This document shows positions 7,691-16,037 of a stretch of 64,000 nucleotides of DNA, in pieces. Origin of the DNA: Dactylosporangium sp. AC04546. Its GTDB lineage: Bacteria; Actinomycetota; Actinomycetes; Mycobacteriales; Micromonosporaceae. The DNA lies in the NCBI RefSeq assembly GCF_022095675.1, contig NZ_JAHYSG010000061.1:10201-74200 (forward strand), read 5' to 3'. The notes below the pieces were generated by a model. That model had not been told where the DNA came from. It searched no databases and was given only the letters and a program-made list of their open reading frames with translations. Both the position numbers and the translations under genes were made by a program. How positions within the stretch are numbered: position 1 is the stretch's first letter; every line of letters begins with the position of its first letter.

Positions 7691-8722
7691 ATGGCCCGTT
7701 ACGCACTGCTCATCCTGCCGTCGACCAACCGCGTGTACGCCGACGCTTCCGTCGCGCTGACCCGCGCCGAGCTCGCCGCCTTCGGCCGCGCCCTGCGGGA
7801 ACCACCGCAGAAGATCGAGGAGGAGACGATCGCGGGCGTCCCGTACGTGACGTTCGAGGCCGACGGCCTCGGCGAGCGTGACGTGGCGCTGCTGTCGAAC
7901 CTCTCCGCCGCCTACGCGCTGTTCGAGCTCCAGGGCGACCTGCTGCGCCCCGTCGCGCTGCGAGCGCTCGACCGGTTCGACGACGACCTGCTCACGATCC
8001 AGAAGTACCAGGGAAAGACGAATGAGCTCTTCACCAAGCTGCTCCTGAACGTCACGCTGCTCGCGACGGACTTCGCCGGGGAGTTCCTGGACCGGCGGTT
8101 CCGGGTCCTCGACCCGCTGTGTGGCCGCGGTACCACACTGAACCAGGCGATCATGTATGGCTTCGACGCCGCCGGGGTGGACCGCGACCAGAAGGACTTC
8201 GAGGCGTACGCCACGTTCATCCAGACCTGGCTCAAGCGCAAGCGGATCAAGCACCACGCCGACCTCGGCCCGGTGCGGCGCAACCGCCAGGTCGTCGCGC
8301 GCCGGCTGCGCATCGACCTCGCCGCCGACAAGGACGAGTACAAGGCGGGCCGGACGCAGGCCCTCGACGTGGTGAACGCCGACACGGTCCGCTCGGGCGA
8401 GTTCTTCAAGCCGGCCACGTTCGACGTGGTCGTGGCCGACGCGCCGTACGGCGTGCAGCACGGCAGCCGGACGGCCGGCAAGGGCCTGACCCGCGACCCG
8501 GGCGACCTGCTCACCGAGGCGGCCCCGGTGTGGGCCGACCTGCTCCGCCCGGGCGGCGCGATGGGCATCTCGTGGAACACGTTCGTGGCCCGCCGCGAGG
8601 ACGCCGCGGCCGCGCTCACCGGCGCGGGCCTGCAGGTCGTGGAGGACGAGCCGTACCTGTCGTTCCGCCACCGCGTCGACCAGGCGATCATGCGCGACAT
8701 CCTGGTGGCCGTGAAGCGCTGA
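7691..8722 (+). CDS. Trm11-like RNA (guanine-N2) methyltransferase
   Basis: This is a 343-aa class I SAM-dependent methyltransferase. The SAM-binding motif is DPLCGRGTTLNQA at about residues 139-151. The catalytic loop is VADAPYGVQH, which corresponds to the (N/D)PPYG of tRNA G10 and rRNA guanine methyltransferases with Ala in the second position. The N-terminal ~100 residues are a substrate-binding region in place of a clear THUMP domain. The protein is likely to modify tRNA in the cytoplasm. It starts at ATG 7691, seven bases after the anti-sigma-like gene. The RNA target is inferred from family resemblance only. Confidence 0.75.
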   Translation: MARYALLILPSTNRVYADASVALTRAELAAFGRALREPPQKIEEETIAGVPYVTFEADGLGERDVALLSNLSAAYALFELQGDLLRPVALRALDRFDDDLLTIQKYQGKTNELFTKLLLNVTLLATDFAGEFLDRRFRVLDPLCGRGTTLNQAIMYGFDAAGVDRDQKDFEAYATFIQTWLKRKRIKHHADLGPVRRNRQVVARRLRIDLAADKDEYKAGRTQALDVVNADTVRSGEFFKPATFDVVVADAPYGVQHGSRTAGKGLTRDPGDLLTEAAPVWADLLRPGGAMGISWNTFVARREDAAAALTGAGLQVVEDEPYLSFRHRVDQAIMRDILVAVKR

Positions 8723-8822
8723 CGGTTCCGTCCGCCGGCGAAATTTCCAGGCCTCAGGTCTGACGTTTCGGCGTGTCCGGAACCGGTTGCGAGGCGTGCC
8801 CGCAACCGGCCCTCATCAGCGA

Positions 8823-8836
8823 AGAGAGCGCTCTCT
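8823..8836. promoter_or_regulatory. LacI-type operator O1 upstream of GH16 gene
   Basis: The 14-bp perfect palindrome AGAGAGCGCTCTCT has the AGCGCT core typical of actinobacterial LacI-family sugar regulators such as CebR/CelR. It lies about 75 bp upstream of the -35 element and could act with the second site by looping. Confidence 0.65.
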
Positions 8837-8910
8837 CACAAGAATCTTGCCCATCGATCAAGCTCAAACTGTTAACAACGTGACCTGTAGAAATACAGAA
8901 AATTCGATGA

Positions 8911-8956
8911 TTGACAGGGTTTTCGCGACCGACTAGAAACGTGAGAGCGCTCTCAC
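8911..8956 (+). promoter_or_regulatory. Sigma-70 promoter with overlapping LacI-type operator
   Basis: TTGACA at 8911-8916, a 17-bp spacer and TAGAAA at 8934-8939 form a good housekeeping promoter. The 16-bp perfect palindrome GTGAGAGCGCTCTCAC at 8941-8956 covers the expected transcription start, so a bound LacI-family repressor would block initiation. The GH16 start codon is 53 bp downstream of the operator. Confidence 0.75.
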
Positions 8957-9009
8957 GGCGCGGCTCCGCCTGGCCGCGTCGTACCGCAGTCCGCTAGGAG
9001 GTTCCCCGA

Positions 9010-10419
9010 ATGACCCCCACCCCGACACGGCGCCGTCGCCGTCTCCTCCTCGCAACGGCCGCCGCCACGGTCCTCACCGCCACCACCGCCGTCACCGTCA
9101 ACGCGTGGGCGTCGCTGCCCTCGACGCCGTCGGGCTGGACGCTGCAGTGGAGTGACGACTTCACCGGCGCCGCCAACGCCCTGCCGTCGTCCAGCAACTG
9201 GATCTACACCACCGGCACGCAGTACAGCGGAGGCCCCGCCCAGTTCGGCACGGGTGAGATCCAGACGTACACCACCAACAGCCAGAACCTCGGCCTCGAC
9301 GGCTCCGGCAACCTGAAGATCACGCCGGTCAAGGCCGGCAACGGCTCGTGGACCTCGGCCCGCATCGAGACGAAGCGCACCAACTTCAAGCCGCCGTCGG
9401 GCGGCGTGCTGCGCATCGAGGGCCGCCTCGCGATGCCGAACGTCACCGGCAGCGCCGCGGCCGGCTACTGGCCGGCGTTCTGGGCCCTGGGCTCCCCCTA
9501 CCGGGGCAACTACTGGAACTGGCCGGGCATCGGCGAGCTCGACATCATGGAGAACGTCAACGGCCTGAACCAGGTCTGGGGCACGCTGCACTGCGGCGTC
9601 AACCCCGGCGGTCCCTGCAACGAGACCAACGGCCTCGGCACGACCCGCAGCTGCCCGAACAGCACCTGCCAGGGCAACTTCCACACGTACGCGATCGAGT
9701 GGGACGCCAGCGTCAGCCCGCAGATGCTGCGCTGGTACGTCGACGGCGTCAACTTCTTCAACGTCTCGCAGAACACCGTCGGCTCGTACTGGTCGAACAT
9801 GACCAGCCACGAGGGCTACTTCATCCTGCTGAACGTCGCCATGGGCGGCGGGTTCCCGAACGGTGTGGCCGGCTCCTCGACGCCGACCGGCAGCACGGTG
9901 TCCGGCAAGCCGATGCTCGTCGACTACGTCGCCGTCTACACCAAGGGCGGCAGCGCCGGCACCACCAACCCGACCACCGGCAACCCGACGCCGACCTCCA
10001 CCGGCACGGGTGGCGGCAGCGGCACTCGCAACGCGTACAGCACCATCGAGGCGGAGTCCTTCAACGCGCAGAGCGGTGTCGTCGCCGGCGCCGGCGAGAT
10101 CGGCTACATCGCCAACGGCGACTGGGTGCAGTACACCAACGTCGACTTCGGCAACACGTCACCGAAGGACGTCATGCTCCGCCTCGGCTCGGGCGCGGCG
10201 GGCGGCATCAGCGGCCTCGTCGAAGTCAAGATCGACAGTCTCAGCAACTCGTCGATCGCGACGGTCTCCATCGCCAACACGGGCGGCTGGAGCACCTGGA
10301 AGGACACACCCAGCAACCTCAGCGGCTCGGTCACCGGCAAGCACACCGTGTACTTGAGGTTCACCAGCGGCCAGCCGGCGGACTTCGTGAACGTCGACTC
10401 GTTCTACTTCCGCAAGTAA
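9010..10419 (+). CDS. Secreted GH16 endo-beta-glucanase with CBM6
   Basis: The protein is 469 aa. It has a twin-Arg-rich N-terminus and hydrophobic segment (about 8-36), probably a signal peptide. A GH16 catalytic domain follows at about 40-315, with the signature GIGELDIMENVN, where the two Glu residues and the Asp are the nucleophile, acid/base and helper. A Thr/Pro/Gly linker at about 316-340 leads to a CBM6-like module at about 343-469 (STIEAESF, then DWVQYTNVDFG). GH16 laminarinase-type enzymes cleave beta-1,3 or beta-1,3-1,4 glucans outside the cell. AGGAGG lies eight bases before the ATG. The promoter and two LacI-type operators upstream imply sugar-responsive repression. Exact substrate specificity cannot be read from the sequence. 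Confidence 0.93.
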   Translation: MTPTPTRRRRRLLLATAAATVLTATTAVTVNAWASLPSTPSGWTLQWSDDFTGAANALPSSSNWIYTTGTQYSGGPAQFGTGEIQTYTTNSQNLGLDGSGNLKITPVKAGNGSWTSARIETKRTNFKPPSGGVLRIEGRLAMPNVTGSAAAGYWPAFWALGSPYRGNYWNWPGIGELDIMENVNGLNQVWGTLHCGVNPGGPCNETNGLGTTRSCPNSTCQGNFHTYAIEWDASVSPQMLRWYVDGVNFFNVSQNTVGSYWSNMTSHEGYFILLNVAMGGGFPNGVAGSSTPTGSTVSGKPMLVDYVAVYTKGGSAGTTNPTTGNPTPTSTGTGGGSGTRNAYSTIEAESFNAQSGVVAGAGEIGYIANGDWVQYTNVDFGNTSPKDVMLRLGSGAAGGISGLVEVKIDSLSNSSIATVSIANTGGWSTWKDTPSNLSGSVTGKHTVYLRFTSGQPADFVNVDSFYFRK

Positions 10420-10541
10420 CACCTCGCACATCCGCCACGAGCACCGGTGGCCACAGTGGACAGCGGTCCGCAGTGGTCACCGGTTCGCCGGGCTGACCGA
10501 TGGTCGGTCCCCGTCGGATCCCGCACCACAACGGTGCCTGT

Positions 10542-10937
10542 TCACGTCCGTTGCGACGCTGAAGGCACTGGCGAGCCGATGTTCGGTGACGTGACCACGT
10601 GATCCGGGGACGGTACGACGCCATCCTGGGAGTGCGCAGCGGGACTCGGTGACGGCAACGGCGACGCCGGCGGTGACGGCGCGCCGGACGAGCCCGACGG
10701 CGACGGCGTCACAACGGGCTGCTGCGGTTCCGAGCCGGTTGGCCGCAGCGTGACGACCGTGACGGCCACCAGCAGCAGCGTCGCGGCGACCCAGCCGGCA
10801 CGTCGCACGAACATGGACGCTTGGCGGCGTGCCGGCAGCGCGGTCGGGGGGACCGCCGGCCGCAGTCGCTCCGGGGTGACCCGGGCCGCCTGCGCGACGA
10901 GTGCCGAGCGTAGGCGGCTCTCAATGTCCACGTTCAT
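10542..10937 (-). CDS. Small single-pass membrane protein, putative sigma-factor partner
   Basis: This 131-aa protein has a cytoplasmic N-terminal helix (ESRLRSALVAQAARVTPERL), one transmembrane segment at about residues 48-63 (AATLLLVAVTVVTL) and a Pro/Ser-rich extracytoplasmic tail. It overlaps the upstream sigma-factor gene by four bases (ATGA), a typical arrangement for a membrane-bound regulator of an ECF sigma factor. No canonical zinc anti-sigma motif (HxxxCxxC) is present, so the role is inferred from position. Confidence 0.65.
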   Translation of the reverse strand: MNVDIESRLRSALVAQAARVTPERLRPAVPPTALPARRQASMFVRRAGWVAATLLLVAVTVVTLRPTGSEPQQPVVTPSPSGSSGAPSPPASPLPSPSPAAHSQDGVVPSPDHVVTSPNIGSPVPSASQRT

Positions 10938-11521
10938 CGTCGCGACTCCGACAGCGCTGCACGCAGGATGGTCAGAGCCCGGTTGGCCGTCGACTTGACG
11001 GTACCGCGCGATACATGCAGCACCTCGGCGATCTCCCTCTCGGACAGTTCCGACCAGTACCGCAGCACCACCACCTGGCGCTGCCGGACGGTCAGCCGCG
11101 CCAGCGCCGCGACCACCTCCTGGTCTTCCTCCGGCAGCAGGGCCTCTTCCTCCGCGGCCGGCACGGTTGGCGGTGGCGGCGGCACGTAGGCGCGGGCACT
11201 GCGGCGCCGGCGCAGCACCGACCGCGCCGCGTTCATCACCCCCGCCGTGAGGTACGCGTGCGGATCGGCGATGGTGCGCAGGTCCGCGCCGTGCCGCTGA
11301 TACAACGCGGCGAACACGTCCTGCACGACATCCTCGGCGGTGGGCAGGTCGTCAACCATGAGGACGGCCAGCCGTACCAGGCTGAGCCGCCGCGCGTGGT
11401 ACAGCTCGTTGATCGCCGGCGGACCATCCCGCTGCGGGGTGCCTCGGGAAGTGGACGCGCCGAACACCACCGAGCGCAGCACGCGCAGCAGCGGCCAAGG
11501 CAGGCGGAACGTGAGCGTCAT
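10934..11521 (-). CDS. SigE-family ECF-type RNA polymerase sigma factor
   Basis: The protein is 195 aa. Region 2 is around LVRLAVLMVDDLPTAEDVVQ, and region 4 carries the helix-turn-helix LSEREIAEVLHVSRGTVKST. The two are joined by a proline-rich linker (YVPPPPPTVP). ECF-type factors direct RNA polymerase to stress or envelope promoters. The gene is the second in a probable three-gene operon: secreted repeat protein, sigma factor, membrane partner. A second sigma locus is read divergently from about 12.1 kb. Confidence 0.88.
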   Translation of the reverse strand: MTLTFRLPWPLLRVLRSVVFGASTSRGTPQRDGPPAINELYHARRLSLVRLAVLMVDDLPTAEDVVQDVFAALYQRHGADLRTIADPHAYLTAGVMNAARSVLRRRRSARAYVPPPPPTVPAAEEEALLPEEDQEVVAALARLTVRQRQVVVLRYWSELSEREIAEVLHVSRGTVKSTANRALTILRAALSESRR

Positions 11522-11576
11522 GGTTCTCGCAGGTCAGGGGACAGACACGTGACGGTACCGCGGTGGCGGACCGGGG

Positions 11577-11900
11577 TCACCGCAGCGGCGACGGCGACGG
11601 CAGGACCGACGACGACTCCGGCACCGGCGACGGCAGGACCGACGACGACCGCGGCACCGGCGACGGCAGGACCGACGACGTCTCCGGCAAGGGTGACGGC
11701 AGCGCCGACGACGGCTCCGGCACCGGCGACGGCAGGACCGACGACGACTCCGGCACCGGCGACGGCAGCGCCGGCGAAGACCGCGGCACCGGCGACGGCA
11801 GCGGAGCGTCGTCGGCGAACGCGACGGCGGACACGGCGCCGATCGCGGCGACGGCAGCCGCGCTCACGACGTAAGCAACGGTACGAACCTTCAGGCGCAT
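11577..11900 (-). CDS. Secreted 11-residue repeat protein
   Basis: The protein is 107 aa. The first ~28 residues are a signal peptide (VAYVVSAAAVAAIGAVSAVAFA). The rest is six units of eleven residues of the form LPSPVPESSSV plus a partial seventh. The DNA shows the same 33-bp periodicity. ATG 11900 is chosen because it opens the signal peptide and has GGAG seven bases upstream, although the frame extends to 11990. Pro/Ser repeats of this kind usually form extended, possibly glycosylated cell-surface stalks. It lies 55 bp upstream of a sigma-factor gene on the same strand. The function is unknown. Confidence 0.65.
   Translation of the reverse strand: MRLKVRTVAYVVSAAAVAAIGAVSAVAFADDAPLPSPVPRSSPALPSPVPESSSVLPSPVPEPSSALPSPLPETSSVLPSPVPRSSSVLPSPVPESSSVLPSPSPLR
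11580..11815. repeat. 33-bp coding tandem repeat
   Basis: About six and a half imperfect copies of a 33-bp unit lie inside the secreted repeat gene. On the plus strand a typical unit is GGCACCGGCGACGGCAGGAC followed by CGACGACGACTCC. Copies differ mostly at the codons for Glu/Arg and Ser/Pro, so the repeat is maintained at the protein level. It is a likely site of length variation. Confidence 0.75.
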
Positions 11901-12128
11901 CAGGGCACTCCAGTGGATGAGGTACGGCTTTCGCACCGATAGACGCACGACGCCACGGAAGGTTGGCTCCGCAACGGTGACCTGGATCACAGCGCCCGCT
12001 TGGACGCGCGAACCGCCCCGTCGAGATCGGAGGCAGGATGCACCATGTCCGGTTCCTCCACATTGGAGCCCGCCACCCGGCCGGGCGCGTCACCTTCACT
12101 AGAGGGACCACACCTGGGAGGGCCACAC

Positions 12129-12644
12129 GTGCGCACCGAACTCGAGCGGGAGTACGTCGAGTACGTGGAAGGGCGCCTCCACGTTTTGAAGCGCGGTGCG
12201 TACCTGCTGTGTGGGGATGTCCACCGGGCGGAGGACCTCGTGCAAACCACGATCACCGCGCTGTACCAGCACTGGCCCCGAGCCCGGCGGGCGGACAACA
12301 TCGACGGCTACGTGCACCGGATGCTGCTGCGCAAGCACATCGACGAGCAGCGGCGGGGCTGGTCCCGGGTGCGGCTCATGGCCGACGCGCCCGACCGGAC
12401 CGTGGCGCCGGCGACAGACGTCGAAGCGCGGGTCGCGCTCCGGGCCGCGCTCGCTCAGCTGCCCCGTACCCAGCGAACGATGCTGGTGCTGCGGTTCGCC
12501 TGCGACATGTCGGTCGAGGACGTGGCGGCCGCGCTGCGCTGCTCCCCCGGCACCGTCAAGAGCCACACCAGCCGCGGCCTTGCGGCGTTGCGGCGGCTGA
12601 TGCCACTGGACGAGTTGATGGGAGAACGGCATGACCTGGGATGA
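12129..12644 (+). CDS. SigE-family RNA polymerase sigma factor
   Basis: This 171-aa protein has the classic SigE-family opening (YVEGRLHVLKRGAYLLCGDV, then HRAEDLVQTTITALYQHW) and a region-4 motif MSVEDVAAALRCSPGTVKSH. GTG 12129 is chosen because GGGAGG lies seven bases upstream and the protein then starts at the usual distance from region 2; an ATG at 12045 is possible. Its end overlaps the next gene by 14 bp. The pair is divergent from the other sigma operon, so the 228-bp gap holds both promoters. Confidence 0.9.
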   Translation: MRTELEREYVEYVEGRLHVLKRGAYLLCGDVHRAEDLVQTTITALYQHWPRARRADNIDGYVHRMLLRKHIDEQRRGWSRVRLMADAPDRTVAPATDVEARVALRAALAQLPRTQRTMLVLRFACDMSVEDVAAALRCSPGTVKSHTSRGLAALRRLMPLDELMGERHDLG

Positions 12645-13884
12645 GGAACGGGCCGCGGCAACGGTGGCGACCCTGATGCATCACGAGGATGTATCCCCCA
12701 TGCGGGTCGACGTGCACGCGGCCGTCCTCGCCGGCCGTCGCGGGGCCCGGCGGCGCATGATCGTGAACGCGGGGGTGGTGATCGTCGTCCTGGCCGGGGT
12801 CTCGGTGGTCGGGGTACGACTGACCGGCCGCGATCCGGTTCCCGAGCCGCCGGCGGCACCGTGGAAGGCCACCGCCGTCCAGCCGTTGACCTGCACGACG
12901 GCCCCCTTTGGCGACCACCCGGACCAGGAGACCGTCATCAGCGTCGACCCGACCGGGAGCAACGTGCTGACCAGCGTCAGCGACCCGGTGTCCCCGGGCA
13001 CCAGGCTGGTGCGGTACGCCGACGGCGTCCGTACCGTGCTCGACGTGCCGAAGGGTCGGCTGGCCGATGCGGTGGTGAACCGCGCTGGTCTCGTCGTGGG
13101 ATTTTCGAACACGACAAGCGCGCCGGTCATGAGCTCCGTGTGGGCCTATCGGGGCGAAACGCCGCAGGAACTGCCGCTGCCCACCGGCTACCAGACAGTG
13201 CAGGACGTGGCGATCAACGGGCTGGGTGACGTCGTGGCCACGGTGACCTCCGGCGACACGACCGCGGTGGCGCTCTGGACGGCCGCGACTCCCGACCGAC
13301 CTCGCGTGTACCCAGCCGACCGGTCGGGCTTTGTCTATGCCATCGCCGACGACGGCTCGGTAGTCGGTGTCTTCGGCCTCACGTCCACCCCGTCGGGCCC
13401 GGAGAACCGGGGCTGGCTCTGGTCGCCGGACGGCACCGGGCGCGACCTTGCGGTGCCGCCGGGTTGGACCGGGGGCACCGCGACGGCGTTCCACGCTTCG
13501 TGGGTGATGGGCTCCGTGACACAGCGGGAGCCCGCCCCTGGCGCCCCCGGTCTGAGGTCCGCGCCGGCACGCTGGAACCTGGCCACCGGCGCGGTCGAGG
13601 TGATGTCCGGTATCGAGTTCGAGCATCGGATCCAGGCCATCCCAACCGGATGGTTCATCATCACGGCACCGCCGAAGTCGACGGCCGTGGTCGCGCCGGA
13701 CGGGCGCCTGTTCAACCTTCCCGGGCCGGCGGACGCGGAGAACCAGTACGCCGCCCCATCCTGGATCAGCGACGACGGCCGGAGGATGGTGGGTAACGTC
13801 GTCAGCATCAGGACAACGGGGACGGACCCCGGCCCGTACACCAAGGCCCGGGCAACGACCTGGTCGTGCACGCCCGGCCGCTGA
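12631..13884 (+). CDS. Membrane-anchored beta-propeller-like protein, putative anti-sigma partner
   Basis: The protein is 417 aa, with a cytoplasmic N-terminus of about 40 residues (VSPMRVDVHAAVLAGRRGA), a transmembrane segment at about 44-62 (VNAGVVIVVLAGVSVVGV) and a ~350-residue extracytoplasmic part. That part is built of repeated strands with Trp/Gly-rich turns such as DDGSVVGVFGL, NRGWLWSPDGTG and DDGRRMVGNVV, resembling HAF/propeller repeats. The basic N-terminal segment and the 14-bp overlap with the sigma gene suggest it controls that factor. No zinc anti-sigma motif is visible. Confidence 0.7.
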   Translation: MTWDEERAAATVATLMHHEDVSPMRVDVHAAVLAGRRGARRRMIVNAGVVIVVLAGVSVVGVRLTGRDPVPEPPAAPWKATAVQPLTCTTAPFGDHPDQETVISVDPTGSNVLTSVSDPVSPGTRLVRYADGVRTVLDVPKGRLADAVVNRAGLVVGFSNTTSAPVMSSVWAYRGETPQELPLPTGYQTVQDVAINGLGDVVATVTSGDTTAVALWTAATPDRPRVYPADRSGFVYAIADDGSVVGVFGLTSTPSGPENRGWLWSPDGTGRDLAVPPGWTGGTATAFHASWVMGSVTQREPAPGAPGLRSAPARWNLATGAVEVMSGIEFEHRIQAIPTGWFIITAPPKSTAVVAPDGRLFNLPGPADAENQYAAPSWISDDGRRMVGNVVSIRTTGTDPGPYTKARATTWSCTPGR

Positions 13885-13912
13885 ACGGACGCAGACGGGG
13901 TGGCCACGGCGG

Positions 13913-14128
13913 GTGGTGGCTGGATACGCGAAGCTCAACCTGGACCACATGCACGGCGTCGGCACGCTGCTGCGGGTGCGACCGGGCAGATATCAGGTCG
14001 CCTGCGGGTCGCATGCAGGCACGCGGGGCCGGTACGCACCCGAGACGGAGCACTACGGACCCCCGGTCACCGGCAGCGACGACGACTGGAGCTGCCGCTG
14101 GGTTCGTTTCGTTCGCTCCGACGGGTGA
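13913..14128 (+). CDS. Possible small hypothetical protein
   Basis: This is a 71-aa frame starting at GTG 13913, 28 bp after the sigma-partner gene. Codon third positions are mostly G/C for the first two thirds, then less so. The sequence has no known motif, though the end is Trp/Arg/Asp-rich. It may be a short gene of the same transcript or non-coding. Without it the gap would be 345 bp. Confidence 0.3.
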   Translation: MVAGYAKLNLDHMHGVGTLLRVRPGRYQVACGSHAGTRGRYAPETEHYGPPVTGSDDDWSCRWVRFVRSDG

Positions 14129-14155
14129 GGCCGCGCTCGGACGCAATGCGGTGAG

Positions 14156-14180
14156 GCCCGGGGAGGTTGTCCCCGGGCTT
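14156..14180. terminator. GC-rich bidirectional terminator hairpin
   Basis: A perfect 8-bp stem, GCCCGGGG with CCCCGGGC, has a 7-base loop and is followed by TTCGCTGTGTGT. It lies between the forward sigma operon and the reverse HxlR gene, so it can serve both. Confidence 0.65.
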
Positions 14181-14229
14181 CGCTGTGTGTGCTGGCTCCC
14201 CGGGCCCGCGATGGCCTCCCAGGCGTCCC

Positions 14230-14928
14230 TCAGGGTGCGGGCACCAGGGACGGCGTGCCGCGGGGCACCGACACCCAGCCCATCTCCTTGAACCAACCCG
14301 GTAGCGCCCGGCGCAGCTCGGCCGGGCCATCGAGGGCCACGTCGCCGGAGCGCAGGACGGCGGCCCAGGTGCGGTTGCCGAGCCACACGTCGACCAGCGC
14401 GCGCAGGTCGGCGGTCACGTGGACGCCCACCTCGTGGCCCGGGTCGGCGTCGCACACGTCGGCCTCGGCCGGGGTGAGCACCAGCCACCAGTGCCGCACG
14501 GCCGGCGGTACCGCCGGGAATCGGAAACCCACGACGGTGCGGCCGGCCGGCAGGGCCGAATGGTCGACATTCCGACGCATGTCCCACAGCAGCAGCTTCG
14601 GGTCGAGGTCGCGGTCGCCCAGCTCGCCGATCCAGCGCACGCCCCATGCGCCGATCGCGCGGACGATCGGCTCCAGCTCCCGGCCGGCGGGGGTGAGCTG
14701 GTAGCGCACCTCGCCGCCCTCCGGGCGCCGGTCGACCAGGCCGGCCGCGACCAGCTGCTGGAGGCGCTTGGACAGCAGGGTGGGCGACATCCGCGGCAGG
14801 CCGCGGCGCAGGTCGTTGAAGTGCTGGCGGCCGGCGATCAACTCGCGCACGACCAGCAGGGTCCACCGCTCGTCGAGCAGCTCCATGGCCTTGGCGACGG
14901 GGCAGAACTGGTAGTACGAGGCTCCCAT
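14230..14928 (-). CDS. HxlR-family regulator with extra C-terminal domain
   Basis: The protein is 232 aa. Residues 1-105 are the HxlR winged helix, starting with the conserved near-N-terminal Cys (YYQFCPVAKAMELLDERWTL) and the recognition region FNDLRRGLPRMSPTLLSKRL. Residues about 110-225 form a second domain resembling SCP2/sterol-carrier-like domains seen in similar regulators (VHVTADLRALVDVWLGN). It probably represses the divergent methyltransferase gene. A GTAC-N7-GTAC motif lies between the two genes. Confidence 0.85.
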   Translation of the reverse strand: MGASYYQFCPVAKAMELLDERWTLLVVRELIAGRQHFNDLRRGLPRMSPTLLSKRLQQLVAAGLVDRRPEGGEVRYQLTPAGRELEPIVRAIGAWGVRWIGELGDRDLDPKLLLWDMRRNVDHSALPAGRTVVGFRFPAVPPAVRHWWLVLTPAEADVCDADPGHEVGVHVTADLRALVDVWLGNRTWAAVLRSGDVALDGPAELRRALPGWFKEMGWVSVPRGTPSLVPAP

Positions 14929-14947
14929 TCCTCGACGGTAGAGCGCG

Positions 14948-14962
14948 GTACAGATGTTGTAC
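14948..14962. promoter_or_regulatory. Candidate HxlR operator GTAC-N7-GTAC
   Basis: GTACAGATGTTGTAC lies in the 70-bp gap between the divergent HxlR and methyltransferase genes, 20 bp from the regulator start. Paired GTAC half-sites are typical of HxlR/MarR-like operators. Autoregulation is inferred. Confidence 0.45.
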
Positions 14963-14998
14963 TAGGCGTCGCCGAGTCGCGTTTCTAGCGTCGGAGGC

Positions 14999-15778
14999 AT
15001 GGACGAGTTGAAGCAGAAGCACCGGGCCATGTGGGCCCTGGGTGACTATCCGGCCGTGGCCACCGACCTCATCCCCGAGCTGGGTGCGGTGATGGTCAAG
15101 GCGTGCAACATCGGGCCCGGGCAGCGGGTGCTGGACGTCGCGGCCGGCAGCGGCAACGCGGCGGTCCCGGCGGCCCTGGCCGGGGCGCAGGTCGTGGCCA
15201 GCGACCTCACCCCCGAGCTGCTGGCGACCGGCGAGGCGAACGCGCCGGTCGCGCTGGAGTGGCGGGAGGCCGACGCCGAGGCGCTGCCGTTCGGGGAGGC
15301 GTCGTTCGACGTGGTCATGTCCGTCGTGGGCGTGATGTTCGCGCCGCACCACCAGGCGGCCGCCGACGAGCTGGTGCGGGTGTGCCGCCCGGGCGGGACG
15401 GTCGGCCTGATCAGCTGGACGCCGGGCGGGTTCATCGGGCAGATGTTCCGGACGATGAAGCCCTACGCGCCGCCCCCGCCGCCCGGGGTGCAGCCGCCGC
15501 CGCTGTGGGGCGACGAGACGCACGTCCGGGCGCTGCTCGGCGACCGGGTCACCGACGTGGTGGCGGAGCGCCGCACCGTGCACATCGGCAACTTCGCGGA
15601 CGGGGCCGCGTTCCGCGACTTCTTCAAGCGGGTCTACGGGCCGACGATCGCCGCCTACCGCAACCTGGCCGACCGCCCGGAGGACGCCGCCGAGCTCGAC
15701 CGGGCGCTGGCCGAGCTGGGCGACGGGCCGGACGGGAAGGACTGGGAGTACCTCCTGCTGACCGCGGTCAGGGCGTGA
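14999..15778 (+). CDS. SAM-dependent class I methyltransferase
   Basis: The protein is 259 aa. It has SAM motif I VLDVAAGSGNAAVPAA, motif II acidic residue in VVASDLTPELL, and motif DADALP-like EADAEALPFGEASFDVV, followed by VCRPGGTVGLISW. This is the UbiE/Methyltransf_11 arrangement. The C-terminal ~90 residues would shape a small-molecule acceptor site. It is divergent from the HxlR gene, which may respond to the same compound. Its end overlaps the convergent YciI-like gene by 11 bp. The substrate is unknown. Confidence 0.87.
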   Translation: MDELKQKHRAMWALGDYPAVATDLIPELGAVMVKACNIGPGQRVLDVAAGSGNAAVPAALAGAQVVASDLTPELLATGEANAPVALEWREADAEALPFGEASFDVVMSVVGVMFAPHHQAAADELVRVCRPGGTVGLISWTPGGFIGQMFRTMKPYAPPPPPGVQPPPLWGDETHVRALLGDRVTDVVAERRTVHIGNFADGAAFRDFFKRVYGPTIAAYRNLADRPEDAAELDRALAELGDGPDGKDWEYLLLTAVRA

Positions 15779-16037
15779 GGATCTCGTTCCAGTCCCGGAT
15801 CTCGTAGGCCGTGACGACCCCGTTGAGCACAAACGGGTCGCCGGCGACGAACTCCTCGGCGCTCTCCCGGGTGCGGAAGACGGCCAGCGCGCCCTCCCGC
15901 GGGTCGCCGAAGGTGCCGACCATGAGCAGGTCCCCGCGCGCGTGGAACGCGTCGATGCGCGCCCTGTGCGCGGGGTAGTGCACCGGCGCCGTGGTGAGCA
16001 CGTCGTCGGCGGAGGTGTAGGAGACGACGGCCTTCAC
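15768..16037 (-). CDS. YciI-like protein
   Basis: This 89-aa protein has the YciI/dimeric ferredoxin-like fold pattern: HYPAHRARIDAFHARGDLLM followed by GTFGDP and SAEEFVAGDPFV. The Asp in GDPF and the early His are the conserved pair of the family. The GTG at 16037 overlaps the stop of the SRPBCC gene (GTGA), so it is the third gene of the ArsR operon. YciI domains occur with AHSA1 and ArsR genes in many actinomycetes; their reaction is not settled. Confidence 0.85.
   Translation of the reverse strand: MKAVVSYTSADDVLTTAPVHYPAHRARIDAFHARGDLLMVGTFGDPREGALAVFRTRESAEEFVAGDPFVLNGVVTAYEIRDWNEILTP

Noticed and set aside
11580..11815. Regular 33-bp repeats considered as a CRISPR array
   Set aside because: Units are contiguous with no spacers and encode an in-frame peptide repeat.
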